Assembly: GCA_002494975.1 (NCBI GenBank)
Contig: DADI01000060.1
Coordinates: forward strand, 11,002-47,450
DNA: 36,449 nucleotides
DNA from: Euryarchaeota archaeon UBA556
GTDB taxonomy: Archaea > Thermoplasmatota > Poseidoniia > Poseidoniales > Thalassarchaeaceae
Direction: 5' to 3'
Below are positions 15,973 through 24,842 of this stretch, piece after piece (positions within the stretch are counted from its first letter, which is position 1; each line of letters opens with the position of its first letter). The position numbers were made by a program, and so were the translations under genes. The notes under the pieces are model-generated. The model saw only the letters and a list, made by a program, of their open reading frames with translations, did not search any database and was not told the origin of the DNA.

Positions 15973-16798
15973 GTTCTGTACCGCAATATTTGCAATGTTT
16001 AGCATTAATATCATGCCCATCTTTAGAGCAATAAGGGCATGCTTGTGTACTTATCTCAGTGGATTTAACCAACTGATTTGTAATTATTCCAGTGGGAACA
16101 ATTATCAAACTATAACCCATAATCATGATAAAAATTGCAAGCATTTTCCCTAACGGAGTCTGAGGAACCGTATCTCCATATCCCGTACTCGTTAGTGTAG
16201 TAATCGCCCAATATACACTCTGAGGTATTGAAGTAAAACCATTAGAAGGCCCTTCGACTAAATACATTCCAGCCCCAGTTATGAAACTGAGAACTATAAT
16301 AGTAGAGAGAAAAACAATAATACGATTTTTAGATTTAATTATTGCTTGACTTAATGCAGTAGCTTCACCTAGGTATCGAGTTAATTTGAATATCCTAAAT
16401 ATCCTTAGAAGGCGTAGTGCACGAAGTACAAGAAGACTTTGGAAACCGGCTAAAGGAAATAATAAACCTATAAAGCTGGGTAAAATTGAGACTAAATCCA
16501 CAACACCAAAGAATGATGTTGCATATTTTATAGGTTTCATAACAGAGTATAATCGTAGTAAATATTCTATAGAGAAAAGAATTGTAAAGAGCCATTCTAT
16601 GGCATACAATTCATCCCCATATACATGATTAATTGAGTCAACACTTTCTAAAGAAACTGCAAGTACAGATGCAGAAATAGAAAATAATAGAATAATGTCA
16701 AATAACTTCCCTGATGGTGTATCTGCCTCAAATATTACCTCATGAATCATTGATCTATAATTTTTCTTTAGATGGTTTGATTCAGCTAAATTACTCAT
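15950..16798 (-). CDS. Voltage-gated-type K+ channel with C-terminal zinc ribbon
   Basis: 282-residue six-TM cation channel. S1 is near 32-50, S2 near 65-85, and S4 carries regularly spaced Arg (VLRALRLLRIFRIFKL; R126, R129, R132, R135). The pore helix is YWAITTLTS and the selectivity filter TSTGYGDTVP (203-211) predicts K+ selectivity. S6 ends with IVPTGIITNQL. The short cytoplasmic tail ends in a zinc ribbon CPYC...HCKYCG (C254, C257, C269, C272), where such channels often carry RCK or cNMP domains. The gene follows the lipoprotein gene by 14 nt and overlaps the 3' end of ileS in convergent orientation. Channel call strong; the zinc-ribbon role is unknown. Confidence 0.92.
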   Translation of the reverse strand: MSNLAESNHLKKNYRSMIHEVIFEADTPSGKLFDIILLFSISASVLAVSLESVDSINHVYGDELYAIEWLFTILFSIEYLLRLYSVMKPIKYATSFFGVVDLVSILPSFIGLLFPLAGFQSLLVLRALRLLRIFRIFKLTRYLGEATALSQAIIKSKNRIIVFLSTIIVLSFITGAGMYLVEGPSNGFTSIPQSVYWAITTLTSTGYGDTVPQTPLGKMLAIFIMIMGYSLIIVPTGIITNQLVKSTEISTQACPYCSKDGHDINAKHCKYCGTELNPVDLQ

Positions 16799-16812
16799 TT
16801 TTTCAACTCTTA

Positions 16813-18249
16813 TTACATCATATTATCTTGATAATTACTAGGTAGAAGCATTTCTACTGCAAATAGAGGGTCTGGATCTGATGAATCATGATACGCAATA
16901 AAAGAACCGCCATCCGGAAGTATACCCATACTAGCAAAATCAAATCGTATGTCAGCACCTGCTCCTGAAGTAGAATCTAAATCCCCTTGACCAATATATG
17001 TTTGAGAATCAGGAATAAGGCTCTCTGAGAATTCTCTAACATGCCAAGCAACATCTATGTCTGGACCGGATGAACTTTGGTACCTTACATTTAGGACGAA
17101 AAGGTCATGTATACCACTTGAATGATATTCCCATTCCTCTATAGCACTTGCAGATTCAGATAAATCATAGGTATTGTTTTCCCATGTTTCACCACCATCC
17201 CATGATAGTAAATGAGTCAATGAATTTCCTTCCGAAATCACACAATGTAAAGCGCTTGATGAATCAAAAGAACAGTATTCTGAAGGAAGTGAAGAACCAT
17301 TCTCATTCGTAGCCGACCACCAATTGAGAGAAGTATCCAAAAATGCATCAGTACCATCTATAAAATAATCAGGAAAATACAATCCTCCAGAAGGCACGGG
17401 AAATGATCGCATCTCTTTATGAGGTTTAGTGAAATCCCACTCCACCCCTAACTCTGAAGAGATAAGATTGACTTCAATATTATCTAGATTAGCGTCCCTA
17501 TCAGGGAATGGAAAATAATCATAATTTAGGCCATCAGTAGAAATTTGCCCGCCTACATTTTGTACTTGGTGCCAAAAATTAGATATTACTAGACTCGCAT
17601 AGTCTCCATTACCATAAATACCACCATTAATTGGTCCAATTACCTCGACTTGCCATGAACGGTCATAGAATGGCTCAGGTGTTCTATTGAAACACCAACT
17701 CCATTCTTGGTCCTCAGCATCATAAAGAAACGCATAGAATTGGTCAGCCCCACTAGCACTTGGATATGGGAACCACCCCATAGATATCAAATCGCCATTT
17801 GTTGCTTGGACTATACTCCCCTCCCCTAGACCCTCTTGACCGGGCAATGTTGGTTTTGGTTCTAAGCAACCGATTTGTGATAAGAGTGTGGGTTGATATT
17901 CTTGCCATGTATGTCCTCTATCTTCAGACCATGTTGGATATTCACCTCCAAAATTAACTATCCATCCTTCTTTAGTTCCTGCGAGATAGTGCTCACAACA
18001 GTTCCCTCCTTCTTCATTTCCAAATACCGCCCATGAAGAATTCCCCCATGTCTCATTAGAGAATGGAGAACTTACAATGAAATTTCTAGAGTCACTATGA
18101 GTTAGTGGGTCGTCGACATAAATAAAATCTTCATCCCAATTAATTTCAGCACTAATTTCTGATTCCACCGCTTCTAGGCATCCAGCCGTGGCAGTAGCTG
18201 ATACTATCAATATCACAAACATAGCTTGTACCACGGACAGGTCAGACAC
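16813..18249 (-). CDS. Secreted lipoprotein with Asp-box (sialidase-like) repeats
   Basis: 478 residues starting with a signal peptide (AMFVILIVSATATAGC). The lipobox-like TAGC puts the lipidated Cys at 24, so the protein is probably anchored outside the membrane. Asp-box type motifs SEDRGHTWQEY (about 108-118) and SWDGGETWENN (about 347-357) indicate a BNR/sialidase-like beta-propeller. Acidic and Trp-rich throughout; the Cys pairs (CC near 82) may form disulfides. No sialidase catalytic residues can be assigned, so the fold call is stronger than any enzymatic call. The frame begins with GTG at 18249; an ATG at 18222 would give a shorter signal peptide. Base use is like that of the neighbours. 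Confidence 0.75.
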   Translation of the reverse strand: MSDLSVVQAMFVILIVSATATAGCLEAVESEISAEINWDEDFIYVDDPLTHSDSRNFIVSSPFSNETWGNSSWAVFGNEEGGNCCEHYLAGTKEGWIVNFGGEYPTWSEDRGHTWQEYQPTLLSQIGCLEPKPTLPGQEGLGEGSIVQATNGDLISMGWFPYPSASGADQFYAFLYDAEDQEWSWCFNRTPEPFYDRSWQVEVIGPINGGIYGNGDYASLVISNFWHQVQNVGGQISTDGLNYDYFPFPDRDANLDNIEVNLISSELGVEWDFTKPHKEMRSFPVPSGGLYFPDYFIDGTDAFLDTSLNWWSATNENGSSLPSEYCSFDSSSALHCVISEGNSLTHLLSWDGGETWENNTYDLSESASAIEEWEYHSSGIHDLFVLNVRYQSSSGPDIDVAWHVREFSESLIPDSQTYIGQGDLDSTSGAGADIRFDFASMGILPDGGSFIAYHDSSDPDPLFAVEMLLPSNYQDNMM

Positions 18250-18324
18250 AATACTATGCGATATGGCGCGACTTATCGGTGCTTCGCTATCAAATCTCGA
18301 TTGTTTAATTGATTAATTAGAAAA

Positions 18325-19755
18325 TTATTTTAATTTCCAAACAGGGCCTTTTGGAGAGTCTTCAACTATGACTCCGATCTCATTTAATTGGTTTCGAATT
18401 AAATCTGCTCTTCCCCAATCTTTATTCTGACGTGCTATTTTTCGCTGACTGAGTAAATCTATAACTTGATCTTGGAGCCTCATTCTTTCACCCTCAATCC
18501 TCTCAATGTTTGCCAAAATCTCTTCATCTTCTGGCAATATTCCTAACACATTTCCTGCAAACTCAGATAACCAAGAGACCGCTGATGAAATTTCTTTATC
18601 AGAACCTGAATCTAATTTTTCCCTCAGATATTTGACAACGGATTGAATTTCAACTATTGCCACCCTAGTATTGAAATCATCGTCCATACCATTGGAAAAA
18701 TTTAATTCAGCCGTTTGTAAAAAATCTAAATCGTTCCAATCACTTTTACCTGATTTCGAAAGGCCTTCCCCATATGCAGACAATAATTTATGATAGTGAC
18801 TTGAAGAATCTTGAAGTATCGTATCATTAAATTCAACAGGTTGCCTATATGGGGCATTGATTAAACTATATCTTAATTCCAATGGTTCAATCTTAGAAAT
18901 CGCATCCCTTATAGTCCAAAAGTTACCTAAAGATTTACTCATTTTTTCTCCATCAACGTTAATCATCCCATTGTGCATCCAATATTGTACGACAGGATCA
19001 TGTTTCAAGCAGCATTCTGATTGAAATATTTCTGCCTCATGATGAGGGAAAATTAAATCTGAACCACCGCCATGAATATCGAATTTTTCACCAAGATGCT
19101 GCAAGGACATTACTGAACATTCGATATGCCAACCAGGGCGCCCGTTCCCCCATGGGCTTGGCCAATATGGTTCGCCAGGTTTAGCTATTTTCCATAAAGC
19201 AAAATCTCTATGATTTTTTTTCCCAGAACCAGTTTCAGAAACTCTACCACCCGCTCCCTCACGAACCATCTCTAATGTTTGTCCTGTCAACTGACCATAC
19301 TTCTCAGGAGCAGTATCAATTTCAAAGTAAACTCCATCGGATGAAGAGTAAGCATGACCTTTGTCTATTAAATTCTTAATCATGTCAATAATGCCGGGTA
19401 TGGTTTCTGTAACTCTAGGATATGCATCAGCAGGGATCACATTCAGTAAATCCATAACTTCAAAATAGTCATCAATATTTCTATTCGCGACATCGAGAAA
19501 ATCTATATTTTCTTCATTTGCAATACTTATTATCTTATCATCAATATCAGTAAAATTAGTGATATGATTTACTTTCAAACCACTCTTTCTTAGCCACCTT
19601 ACTATGATATCGAAGGCAATGGCTTGACGTGCATGACCAATATGGCTGGGAGAATAAGGAGTAATACCACATACATAAATTCCGACTTCACCATCGACTA
19701 ATGTCTCTAAGGTTCTCTTACTGCGAGAACGGGTATCATAGAGTCGCTGCGCCAT
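18325..19755 (-). CDS. cysS: Cysteinyl-tRNA synthetase
   Basis: Charges tRNA-Cys. From the ATG at 19755 it is 476 residues. The N-terminus MAQRLYDTRSRSK leads to the zinc Cys in YVCGITPYSPSHIGHARQ (C29, HIGH at 38-41). FTDIDDKII (about 65-73), the zinc-site ECSVM and HHEAEIFQSE (about 230-250) and KMSKSLGNFW complete the family signature, followed by a DALR-type anticodon region and a C-terminal NKDWGRADLIRNQL motif. The frame is open to a GTG seven codons further up, but the ATG matches the usual CysS N-terminus. The gene follows an amidotransferase gene by 24 nt. Confidence 0.97.
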   Translation of the reverse strand: MAQRLYDTRSRSKRTLETLVDGEVGIYVCGITPYSPSHIGHARQAIAFDIIVRWLRKSGLKVNHITNFTDIDDKIISIANEENIDFLDVANRNIDDYFEVMDLLNVIPADAYPRVTETIPGIIDMIKNLIDKGHAYSSSDGVYFEIDTAPEKYGQLTGQTLEMVREGAGGRVSETGSGKKNHRDFALWKIAKPGEPYWPSPWGNGRPGWHIECSVMSLQHLGEKFDIHGGGSDLIFPHHEAEIFQSECCLKHDPVVQYWMHNGMINVDGEKMSKSLGNFWTIRDAISKIEPLELRYSLINAPYRQPVEFNDTILQDSSSHYHKLLSAYGEGLSKSGKSDWNDLDFLQTAELNFSNGMDDDFNTRVAIVEIQSVVKYLREKLDSGSDKEISSAVSWLSEFAGNVLGILPEDEEILANIERIEGERMRLQDQVIDLLSQRKIARQNKDWGRADLIRNQLNEIGVIVEDSPKGPVWKLK

Positions 19756-19779
19756 GCCTATCAAATCACGGTGCACGTA

Positions 19780-20487
19780 TTACAGTGATGAACCTCGCGC
19801 TGTTTCAATGAACTCAAGATACAAATTAGTGTGTTTAATCCTCTCGGGGTGCCATTGGACACCTATGCAAAATCTAAGTTCTTCAATTTCAACTGCTTCA
19901 ATCAAGTTATCATGACTTGAATAAGCAGAAATTAGTAGATTTCCTGCATTACTAACTCCTTGATGATGCGTAGAATTAGCAGTAATATGTGTACCCATTA
20001 TTTTCTCTAATTTTGTACCCTTTATGATATCTACTCCATGCTCTGTGACTCTACCGTTCCAACCACCGTGATTTTCATACCCTACTGTTTCTGGTAAATG
20101 TTGATGTAACTCCCCTCCATTTATCGCGCATAACAATTGAAAACCTCTACATATACATAAAAGAGGTACGTCCTTATCTATTGCAGATTTTATCAACTCA
20201 ATCTCTGAATCATCTTGTGCAGGATATATTTCATTAGTATATGAGCCACTATTCTGACCATATATCTGAGGATTAATGTCAGGGCCACCTGAGATTATTA
20301 ACCCATCAATCCTATTCATAACTTCGGAACTACAGCCTGGAGGAATAAGTAGAGGTATTCCTCCACATTGCATCACCATCTTATGATAAGTCGTAGGTAA
20401 CACTACTGCATCTAAATCCCAATTAGCCCATTTAGTAGGTCGAGAAGGACAAGTAATACCAATCACTGGACTATTGCCTACCGGCAT
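19780..20487 (-). CDS. Class I glutamine amidotransferase, peptidase C26 (PuuD-like), copy A
   Basis: 235 residues of the gamma-glutamyl hydrolase / gamma-glutamyl-GABA hydrolase family. Oxyanion region GLIISGGPDINPQIYG (about 62-77), nucleophile in LCICRGFQLL (C113), THHQG (about 173) and the catalytic His-Glu in QWHPER (about 213-218) are all present, so it should be active. The substrate is probably a gamma-glutamyl compound, but the exact one is unknown. It lies 40 nt downstream of a paralogue with the same layout, a clear tandem duplication. The next gene is cysS. Confidence 0.88.
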   Translation of the reverse strand: MPVGNSPVIGITCPSRPTKWANWDLDAVVLPTTYHKMVMQCGGIPLLIPPGCSSEVMNRIDGLIISGGPDINPQIYGQNSGSYTNEIYPAQDDSEIELIKSAIDKDVPLLCICRGFQLLCAINGGELHQHLPETVGYENHGGWNGRVTEHGVDIIKGTKLEKIMGTHITANSTHHQGVSNAGNLLISAYSSHDNLIEAVEIEELRFCIGVQWHPERIKHTNLYLEFIETARGSSL

Positions 20488-20527
20488 AACTAGCCGTGCA
20501 AGACATAATTAATAATCAAATTGTATA

Positions 20528-21214
20528 TTATCTTGAAGAGGCTTGAATTAACCCCTCAAATACCGAATCTTGCCCCAACATTTCAGGATGCCACTGGGTT
20601 GAAATTAAGAAGGGATAATCATTTAATTCAACAGCCTCAATCAAACCATCTGATGTCTTACCTACTACTCTCAAATCTCCCGCATCAGATACTCCTTGAT
20701 GATGTCCGGAGTTTCCCCTAATTTCAGAACCTAGTAATTCGAATATTAAAGAATCTTTTTCAAGTTTGATAATATGTTCTGACCAATTACCACCTGTCGC
20801 ACCATGCTCTTCATATCCTTCAGTAGTAGGAAGATCCTGAAACAATTGACCACCTCGGATTACGCAAAGTAATTGATGCCCTCGACAGATACAAAGAAGA
20901 GGGAGACCCCTCTCTATTGCACCTTCTATTAGAGAAATCTCCCATGAATCTTGTATGTCACTAAAATCAGTTGTTTTTTCATGAGGAGTTTGACTATACA
21001 AATTAGGATTGATGTCTCTTCCTCCAGAAATAACTAATCCATCTAAACAGTCTAAGAGCTCGTCCACATCATCACATTCAGATATTAAAAGAGGGATACC
21101 CCCTGCTTTCCTGATTGCTTTAGGATAGTTTTCTGGTAATATTACAACTGATTGATTAGGTATTTCATAATCTCTAGAATTTACCGAGGTAGTAATACCT
21201 ATCAGTGGCCTCAT
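20528..21214 (-). CDS. Class I glutamine amidotransferase, peptidase C26 (PuuD-like), copy B
   Basis: 228-residue paralogue of the next gene downstream. It has GLVISGGRDINPNLYS (about 59-74), LCICRGHQLL (nucleophile C110), GHHQGVSDAGDLRVV (about 173-187) and STQWHPEM (about 208-215). In place of copy A's PD after SGG it has RD, which is the commoner form in this family. GGGTGA lies about 6 nt before the ATG at 21214, overlapping the end of the small membrane protein gene. Predicted cytoplasmic gamma-glutamyl hydrolase; substrate unknown. The copies have clearly diverged outside the motifs, so the duplication is old. Confidence 0.88.
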   Translation of the reverse strand: MRPLIGITTSVNSRDYEIPNQSVVILPENYPKAIRKAGGIPLLISECDDVDELLDCLDGLVISGGRDINPNLYSQTPHEKTTDFSDIQDSWEISLIEGAIERGLPLLCICRGHQLLCVIRGGQLFQDLPTTEGYEEHGATGGNWSEHIIKLEKDSLIFELLGSEIRGNSGHHQGVSDAGDLRVVGKTSDGLIEAVELNDYPFLISTQWHPEMLGQDSVFEGLIQASSR

Positions 21215-21216
21215 TT

Positions 21217-21657
21217 TTATTCACCCAGTGACTCTCTCAACTTCCTCGCATGTCTGAAAGAAAGTATTCCAGAAATCATAAATGTAACTCCAATTATTAT
21301 CAAAAATAGATGGGAAAATATTGTTAAATCACTTGCATCTGACCATGTGGAAAATATCCTTAGGCCACCCATTACTGAAATAAGAGCAAAAACCATTGAA
21401 GCATGCATATAATGATGCTTATTAGATATATTTTTATTTGAAAGAAGGCCTAAAATTATTAATGGAGCACCAAAAATAGATGGTATTAACGCTGTTAAAC
21501 TACCCGTATCGCTGATTAGATATGAGGCGATACCAGACATAACAAGAAGGCCGCCACATATGATTGCAAAGTTTGGAACAGAAGTCCTCATAAATTTGAA
21601 TTCATCACTCATAGTTGGTCGAATGAGACAGACTTTAAGATTATACTCATGATTCAT
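21217..21657 (-). CDS. Small four-TM membrane protein
   Basis: 146 residues with four TM helices (about 28-46, 54-70, 84-102, 115-134) and a basic C-terminus (FRHARKLRESLGE). I do not recognise a named family; it resembles uncharacterised small four-helix proteins of bacteria and archaea in which a KHHYMHAS-like motif follows TM2. The ATG at 21657 overlaps the upstream gene by 11 nt; a second ATG at 21612 (MSDEFKF) is an equally plausible start. It sits between the EtfD-like gene and the amidotransferases in one co-directional run. Function unknown. Confidence 0.72.
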   Translation of the reverse strand: MNHEYNLKVCLIRPTMSDEFKFMRTSVPNFAIICGGLLVMSGIASYLISDTGSLTALIPSIFGAPLIILGLLSNKNISNKHHYMHASMVFALISVMGGLRIFSTWSDASDLTIFSHLFLIIIGVTFMISGILSFRHARKLRESLGE

Positions 21658-23659
21658 TACTCAAACTTGCCGTCGCATGAATTTCTTCGTCTCTAGCAAC
21701 AATCTGCTCCCAAAGTAGTTCTGCAACATCTTTTACATCCATGTCAGAACCTACTGAGTCTAATCCGTCTTTTACCATAACTGAACAAAAGGGGCAGCCT
21801 ATTGCAACTGTTTCACAACCAGTTGCTGCTATCTCTTCTGCGCGAATCTTATTGACTCGTTTATCAGAATCCTCTTCCATCCACATCTGAGCGCCACCCG
21901 CTCCGCAACAAAAAGAATCTTTTCCATGTCTCTCTACTTCAACATCAATACCCCCTAATACAGATCTAGGTTCATCAATAACGTCTCCTATCCTACCAAG
22001 ATAGCAAGGGTCATGATAAGTGATACTCGTGCCATCTTTATCAAATTCAGGAAGTTTTCCTTCTTCCTGTAGTTTTGCCATGATTTCTGTATGATGGAAT
22101 ACTTCTAACTCATCAGCACCATAATCTGCATACTCTTTCCCTAGAGTATGGAAGCAATGAGGACAAGAGGCAACGATTCTTTTAACGCCTAATTCTTGGA
22201 ATGTCGTAATATTTGTTTCAGCCAACATTTGGAATAAGTATTCGTTACCTGCTCTTCTTGCAGGATCACCTGAACAACCTTCTTGCATCCCTAAGATTCC
22301 AACATCTAATCCTGCCTCTTTCATCAGAGAAATTGTTGCACGTGCTACTTTTTGATTTCTTTCATCAAAACTAGCTGCGCATCCTACGAAATAAATATAT
22401 TCTGCTGGCTGACCTACTTTGACATCTAAATCAGAAGCCCAGTCTGCCCTCTCATGTGGGCCAAAACCATATGGATTAGATGCAGATTCTAGATTACCCA
22501 TAGCAACATTTAGTTCTTCAGGATAATCCATTGTTTCCATCATAGCATTTCTTCTCAATTCTGTTAGTTTCGGGACATGTTCAATGTACAGAGGGCATAT
22601 ATCTACACAGGCGTTACAAGTTGTACACGCCCAAACTGCCTCACTGGTGATTCTTGCTAACATTGTTTCCTCCGGATTTTCACCCTTCAAGAGAATTGGA
22701 GCATATTCATTTGCATAGTTCCTGACATCATGGATTACTTGCATTGGATTCAAGCCTTTGCCCGATTCATAAGCGGGACAAACGTCCTGGCATCGCGCAC
22801 ATGATGTACATGACCATCCATCAATAATCTGCCTCCAAGTATATTGATCAAACGTACTAACTCCAAAAGAATCGATATCAAGATCTTCTAGAGGAACCGC
22901 TTTGCCATCATCTCCTATCGCAAGAGGACGCATTTTACCAAGTGCTTGCGTATCATGAAAGAATACGTTTGGTATTGCCATAACTAGATGCATATGCTTA
23001 GATACAGGAATTAATACTAAGAAGCAACAAATCGAAATCATGTGAGCCCAATAAGATGCTACTATGAAATTTTCAGATAAACCAAGACCAGAGACCCAAT
23101 GGCCAAGAGGCTCCCATATTGAAGAAGGATTCTCAGAGGACTCAATGATGAAAGAAGTAGAGGTTATTGTCAAAATTAAAACTAGAATAAAATTACCTTC
23201 TAATTGAGATTTACCTTTGAGTTTTTCAGGGGTGAAAAGTACCCTTCTAGTCAAGGCAGCTAAGGCACCCAAGAGAGCGGTCATGTACCCTAATTCTACA
23301 ATTCCATTCCAAGGATTATTAAGGAATTCGGGCAATATTTTATCTGAGAAATAATTTGCACTTACAAGATCTAACATATCGCTTCCAAGCATGAGGAAAC
23401 CCCAGAACATTAGGACGTGCATCGTTCCTGCCACCTTATCTCTGAGCACTTTCTTTTGACCTAGCCAGCCCACCAGCATTTCTTTAATTCTAATACCCCA
23501 AGAATCAAATCTATTGTCTGGAGCTCCTAACATTACTAATCTAGTCGCTTTCACTACTTGATATATGAAAAATGAGATAGATAAACCACCCATCAAAAGA
23601 AGTATAATCCAGCCGTCAACAGGCCCGTATTGCATTTCTAAAGGGTGCATCATTTCCAT
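21647..23659 (-). CDS. EtfD/HdrDE-like membrane Fe-S oxidoreductase
   Basis: 670 residues. The N-terminal part (about 15-240) is a cytochrome-b-like membrane domain of the NarI/HdrE type with candidate heme His (H81, H206, H222, H224). Then come two [4Fe-4S] ferredoxin motifs, CTSCARCQDVCP (284-295) and CTTCNACVDICP (345-356). The HdrD-like C-terminal part holds two CCG domains: C427, C462 and CPHC (499-502), then C552, CCGAGG (584-589) and CPFC (622-625). This layout matches the fused ETF:quinone oxidoreductase EtfD type, which moves electrons from ETF (acyl-CoA dehydrogenation) to quinone. The alternative is a heterodisulfide-reductase-like function. EtfA/B are not in the window. The ATG at 23659 is the family-like start. 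Confidence 0.88.
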   Translation of the reverse strand: MEMMHPLEMQYGPVDGWIILLLMGGLSISFFIYQVVKATRLVMLGAPDNRFDSWGIRIKEMLVGWLGQKKVLRDKVAGTMHVLMFWGFLMLGSDMLDLVSANYFSDKILPEFLNNPWNGIVELGYMTALLGALAALTRRVLFTPEKLKGKSQLEGNFILVLILTITSTSFIIESSENPSSIWEPLGHWVSGLGLSENFIVASYWAHMISICCFLVLIPVSKHMHLVMAIPNVFFHDTQALGKMRPLAIGDDGKAVPLEDLDIDSFGVSTFDQYTWRQIIDGWSCTSCARCQDVCPAYESGKGLNPMQVIHDVRNYANEYAPILLKGENPEETMLARITSEAVWACTTCNACVDICPLYIEHVPKLTELRRNAMMETMDYPEELNVAMGNLESASNPYGFGPHERADWASDLDVKVGQPAEYIYFVGCAASFDERNQKVARATISLMKEAGLDVGILGMQEGCSGDPARRAGNEYLFQMLAETNITTFQELGVKRIVASCPHCFHTLGKEYADYGADELEVFHHTEIMAKLQEEGKLPEFDKDGTSITYHDPCYLGRIGDVIDEPRSVLGGIDVEVERHGKDSFCCGAGGAQMWMEEDSDKRVNKIRAEEIAATGCETVAIGCPFCSVMVKDGLDSVGSDMDVKDVAELLWEQIVARDEEIHATASLSNES

Positions 23660-23762
23660 CTTGAGTTACCCCGAATGTGCCTCGGAAGAGAAACCGCACT
23701 TTCAATTAACCGATTGATTGAACGTACCCAATACTAATTTCCTATACCCATCACCGATAGTC

Positions 23763-24761
23763 ATGGCAACTGCCTTCGCACCCGGGAAGTGTATCTTATT
23801 TGGAGAGCATGCAGTAGTCTATGGGCATCCTGCAGTAGCAGTAGCAATCGATGCAGGAGTAGAAGTAAAACTAGATTTTTCTGATGAATGGGGAATTAAA
23901 AATTCATACTATGCAAATGAATATATGAAATATCAAGAAGAAAAAAATCCATATATCCACCATATTATTAATGATATTTTTGATTATGATGGCCCCCCTC
24001 TAAGAATAAATATTGAATCTGATTTGTTTTCTGCAGCAGGACTTGGATCTAGTGCCGCATTATCAAATGCAATGGGAGCCGCCCTCCATAAATTAACAAA
24101 ACCTGAAGAAAAAATTGATCGCATAGAATTGGCTAAAATAGGTCATTCGGCAGAAGCCAGCGCTCAATCAGGAAGAGCCAGCCCCACCGATTCAGCGGCT
24201 AGTTCATTGGGAGGTTGCGTCGTAGTTTCGGGTGAAAAAAATGAGGATTGGGAGCATGTTTTTGATACTAGCCTGATGACGCCAGAGGGGGAGAGAAAAT
24301 GGTCAATACACAGTATTGATTTACATGAGAAAATAATTAATTCTTGGCTAGTTCTGGGATTTACTGGAGAAGCATCACCTACTGGCGACATGGTATCTGG
24401 GGTGGCTAGTAGATTGAAAGAAAACCCAGAACTTTATGATGAGATGGAAGCAATTGAAAACATTACAAAAGCGGGTCTTAAAGCTCTAGAATTAGGGAGT
24501 TTAGAGGCCGTTGGCATAGCAATGAATAGTTGTCATGAGAAATTAAAGATTCTTGGAGTTAGTACTCCGGCATTAGATAATATGGTATCTATGACTAGAC
24601 AACACTCATTCGGTTCAAAACTGACTGGAGCAGGAGGTGGAGGATGTATGGTTGCCTTGACAAATAATCCAGAAAGAGTAGCTCAAGAAATTGAAATATG
24701 CGGAGGTAAACCATTAATCTCCAAATTTGGTTCCAAGGGTGCTCATCTGAGAGGAAATTGA
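23763..24761 (+). CDS. mvk: Mevalonate kinase
   Basis: GHMP kinase making mevalonate 5-phosphate, feeding archaeal isoprenoid-lipid synthesis. From the ATG at 23763 it is 332 residues. Motif 1 is APGKCILFGEHAVVYGHPAVAVAI (about 5-28), with Lys and the GEHAVVYG signature of mevalonate kinase rather than galactokinase. The ATP loop SAAGLGSSAALSNA (about 92-105), the catalytic Asp region SGRASPTDSAASSLGG (about 136-151) and motif 3 GSKLTGAGGGGCMVAL (about 290-305) follow. The frame extends 15 codons up to a TTG, but the ATG matches the usual N-terminus. Divergent from the EtfD-like gene. The probable next enzyme, phosphomevalonate dehydratase, is at 7545-9290. Confidence 0.96.
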   Translation: MATAFAPGKCILFGEHAVVYGHPAVAVAIDAGVEVKLDFSDEWGIKNSYYANEYMKYQEEKNPYIHHIINDIFDYDGPPLRINIESDLFSAAGLGSSAALSNAMGAALHKLTKPEEKIDRIELAKIGHSAEASAQSGRASPTDSAASSLGGCVVVSGEKNEDWEHVFDTSLMTPEGERKWSIHSIDLHEKIINSWLVLGFTGEASPTGDMVSGVASRLKENPELYDEMEAIENITKAGLKALELGSLEAVGIAMNSCHEKLKILGVSTPALDNMVSMTRQHSFGSKLTGAGGGGCMVALTNNPERVAQEIEICGGKPLISKFGSKGAHLRGN

Positions 24762-24813
24762 CCGAATTAATCGCTTGAAATCGGACTTTTGTTCGATTTA
24801 ATGACAACTATTC

Positions 24814-24820
24814 TTTATAA
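24814..24820 (+). promoter_or_regulatory. TATA box of the TBP gene
   Basis: TTTATAA centred 26 nt before the ATG at 24843. The spacing is what archaeal transcription needs if the mRNA begins at that ATG, so this supports both a promoter and a leaderless start for the TBP gene itself. Confidence 0.6.
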
Positions 24821-24842
24821 GGGGGACATAAGTGCGAATGAT

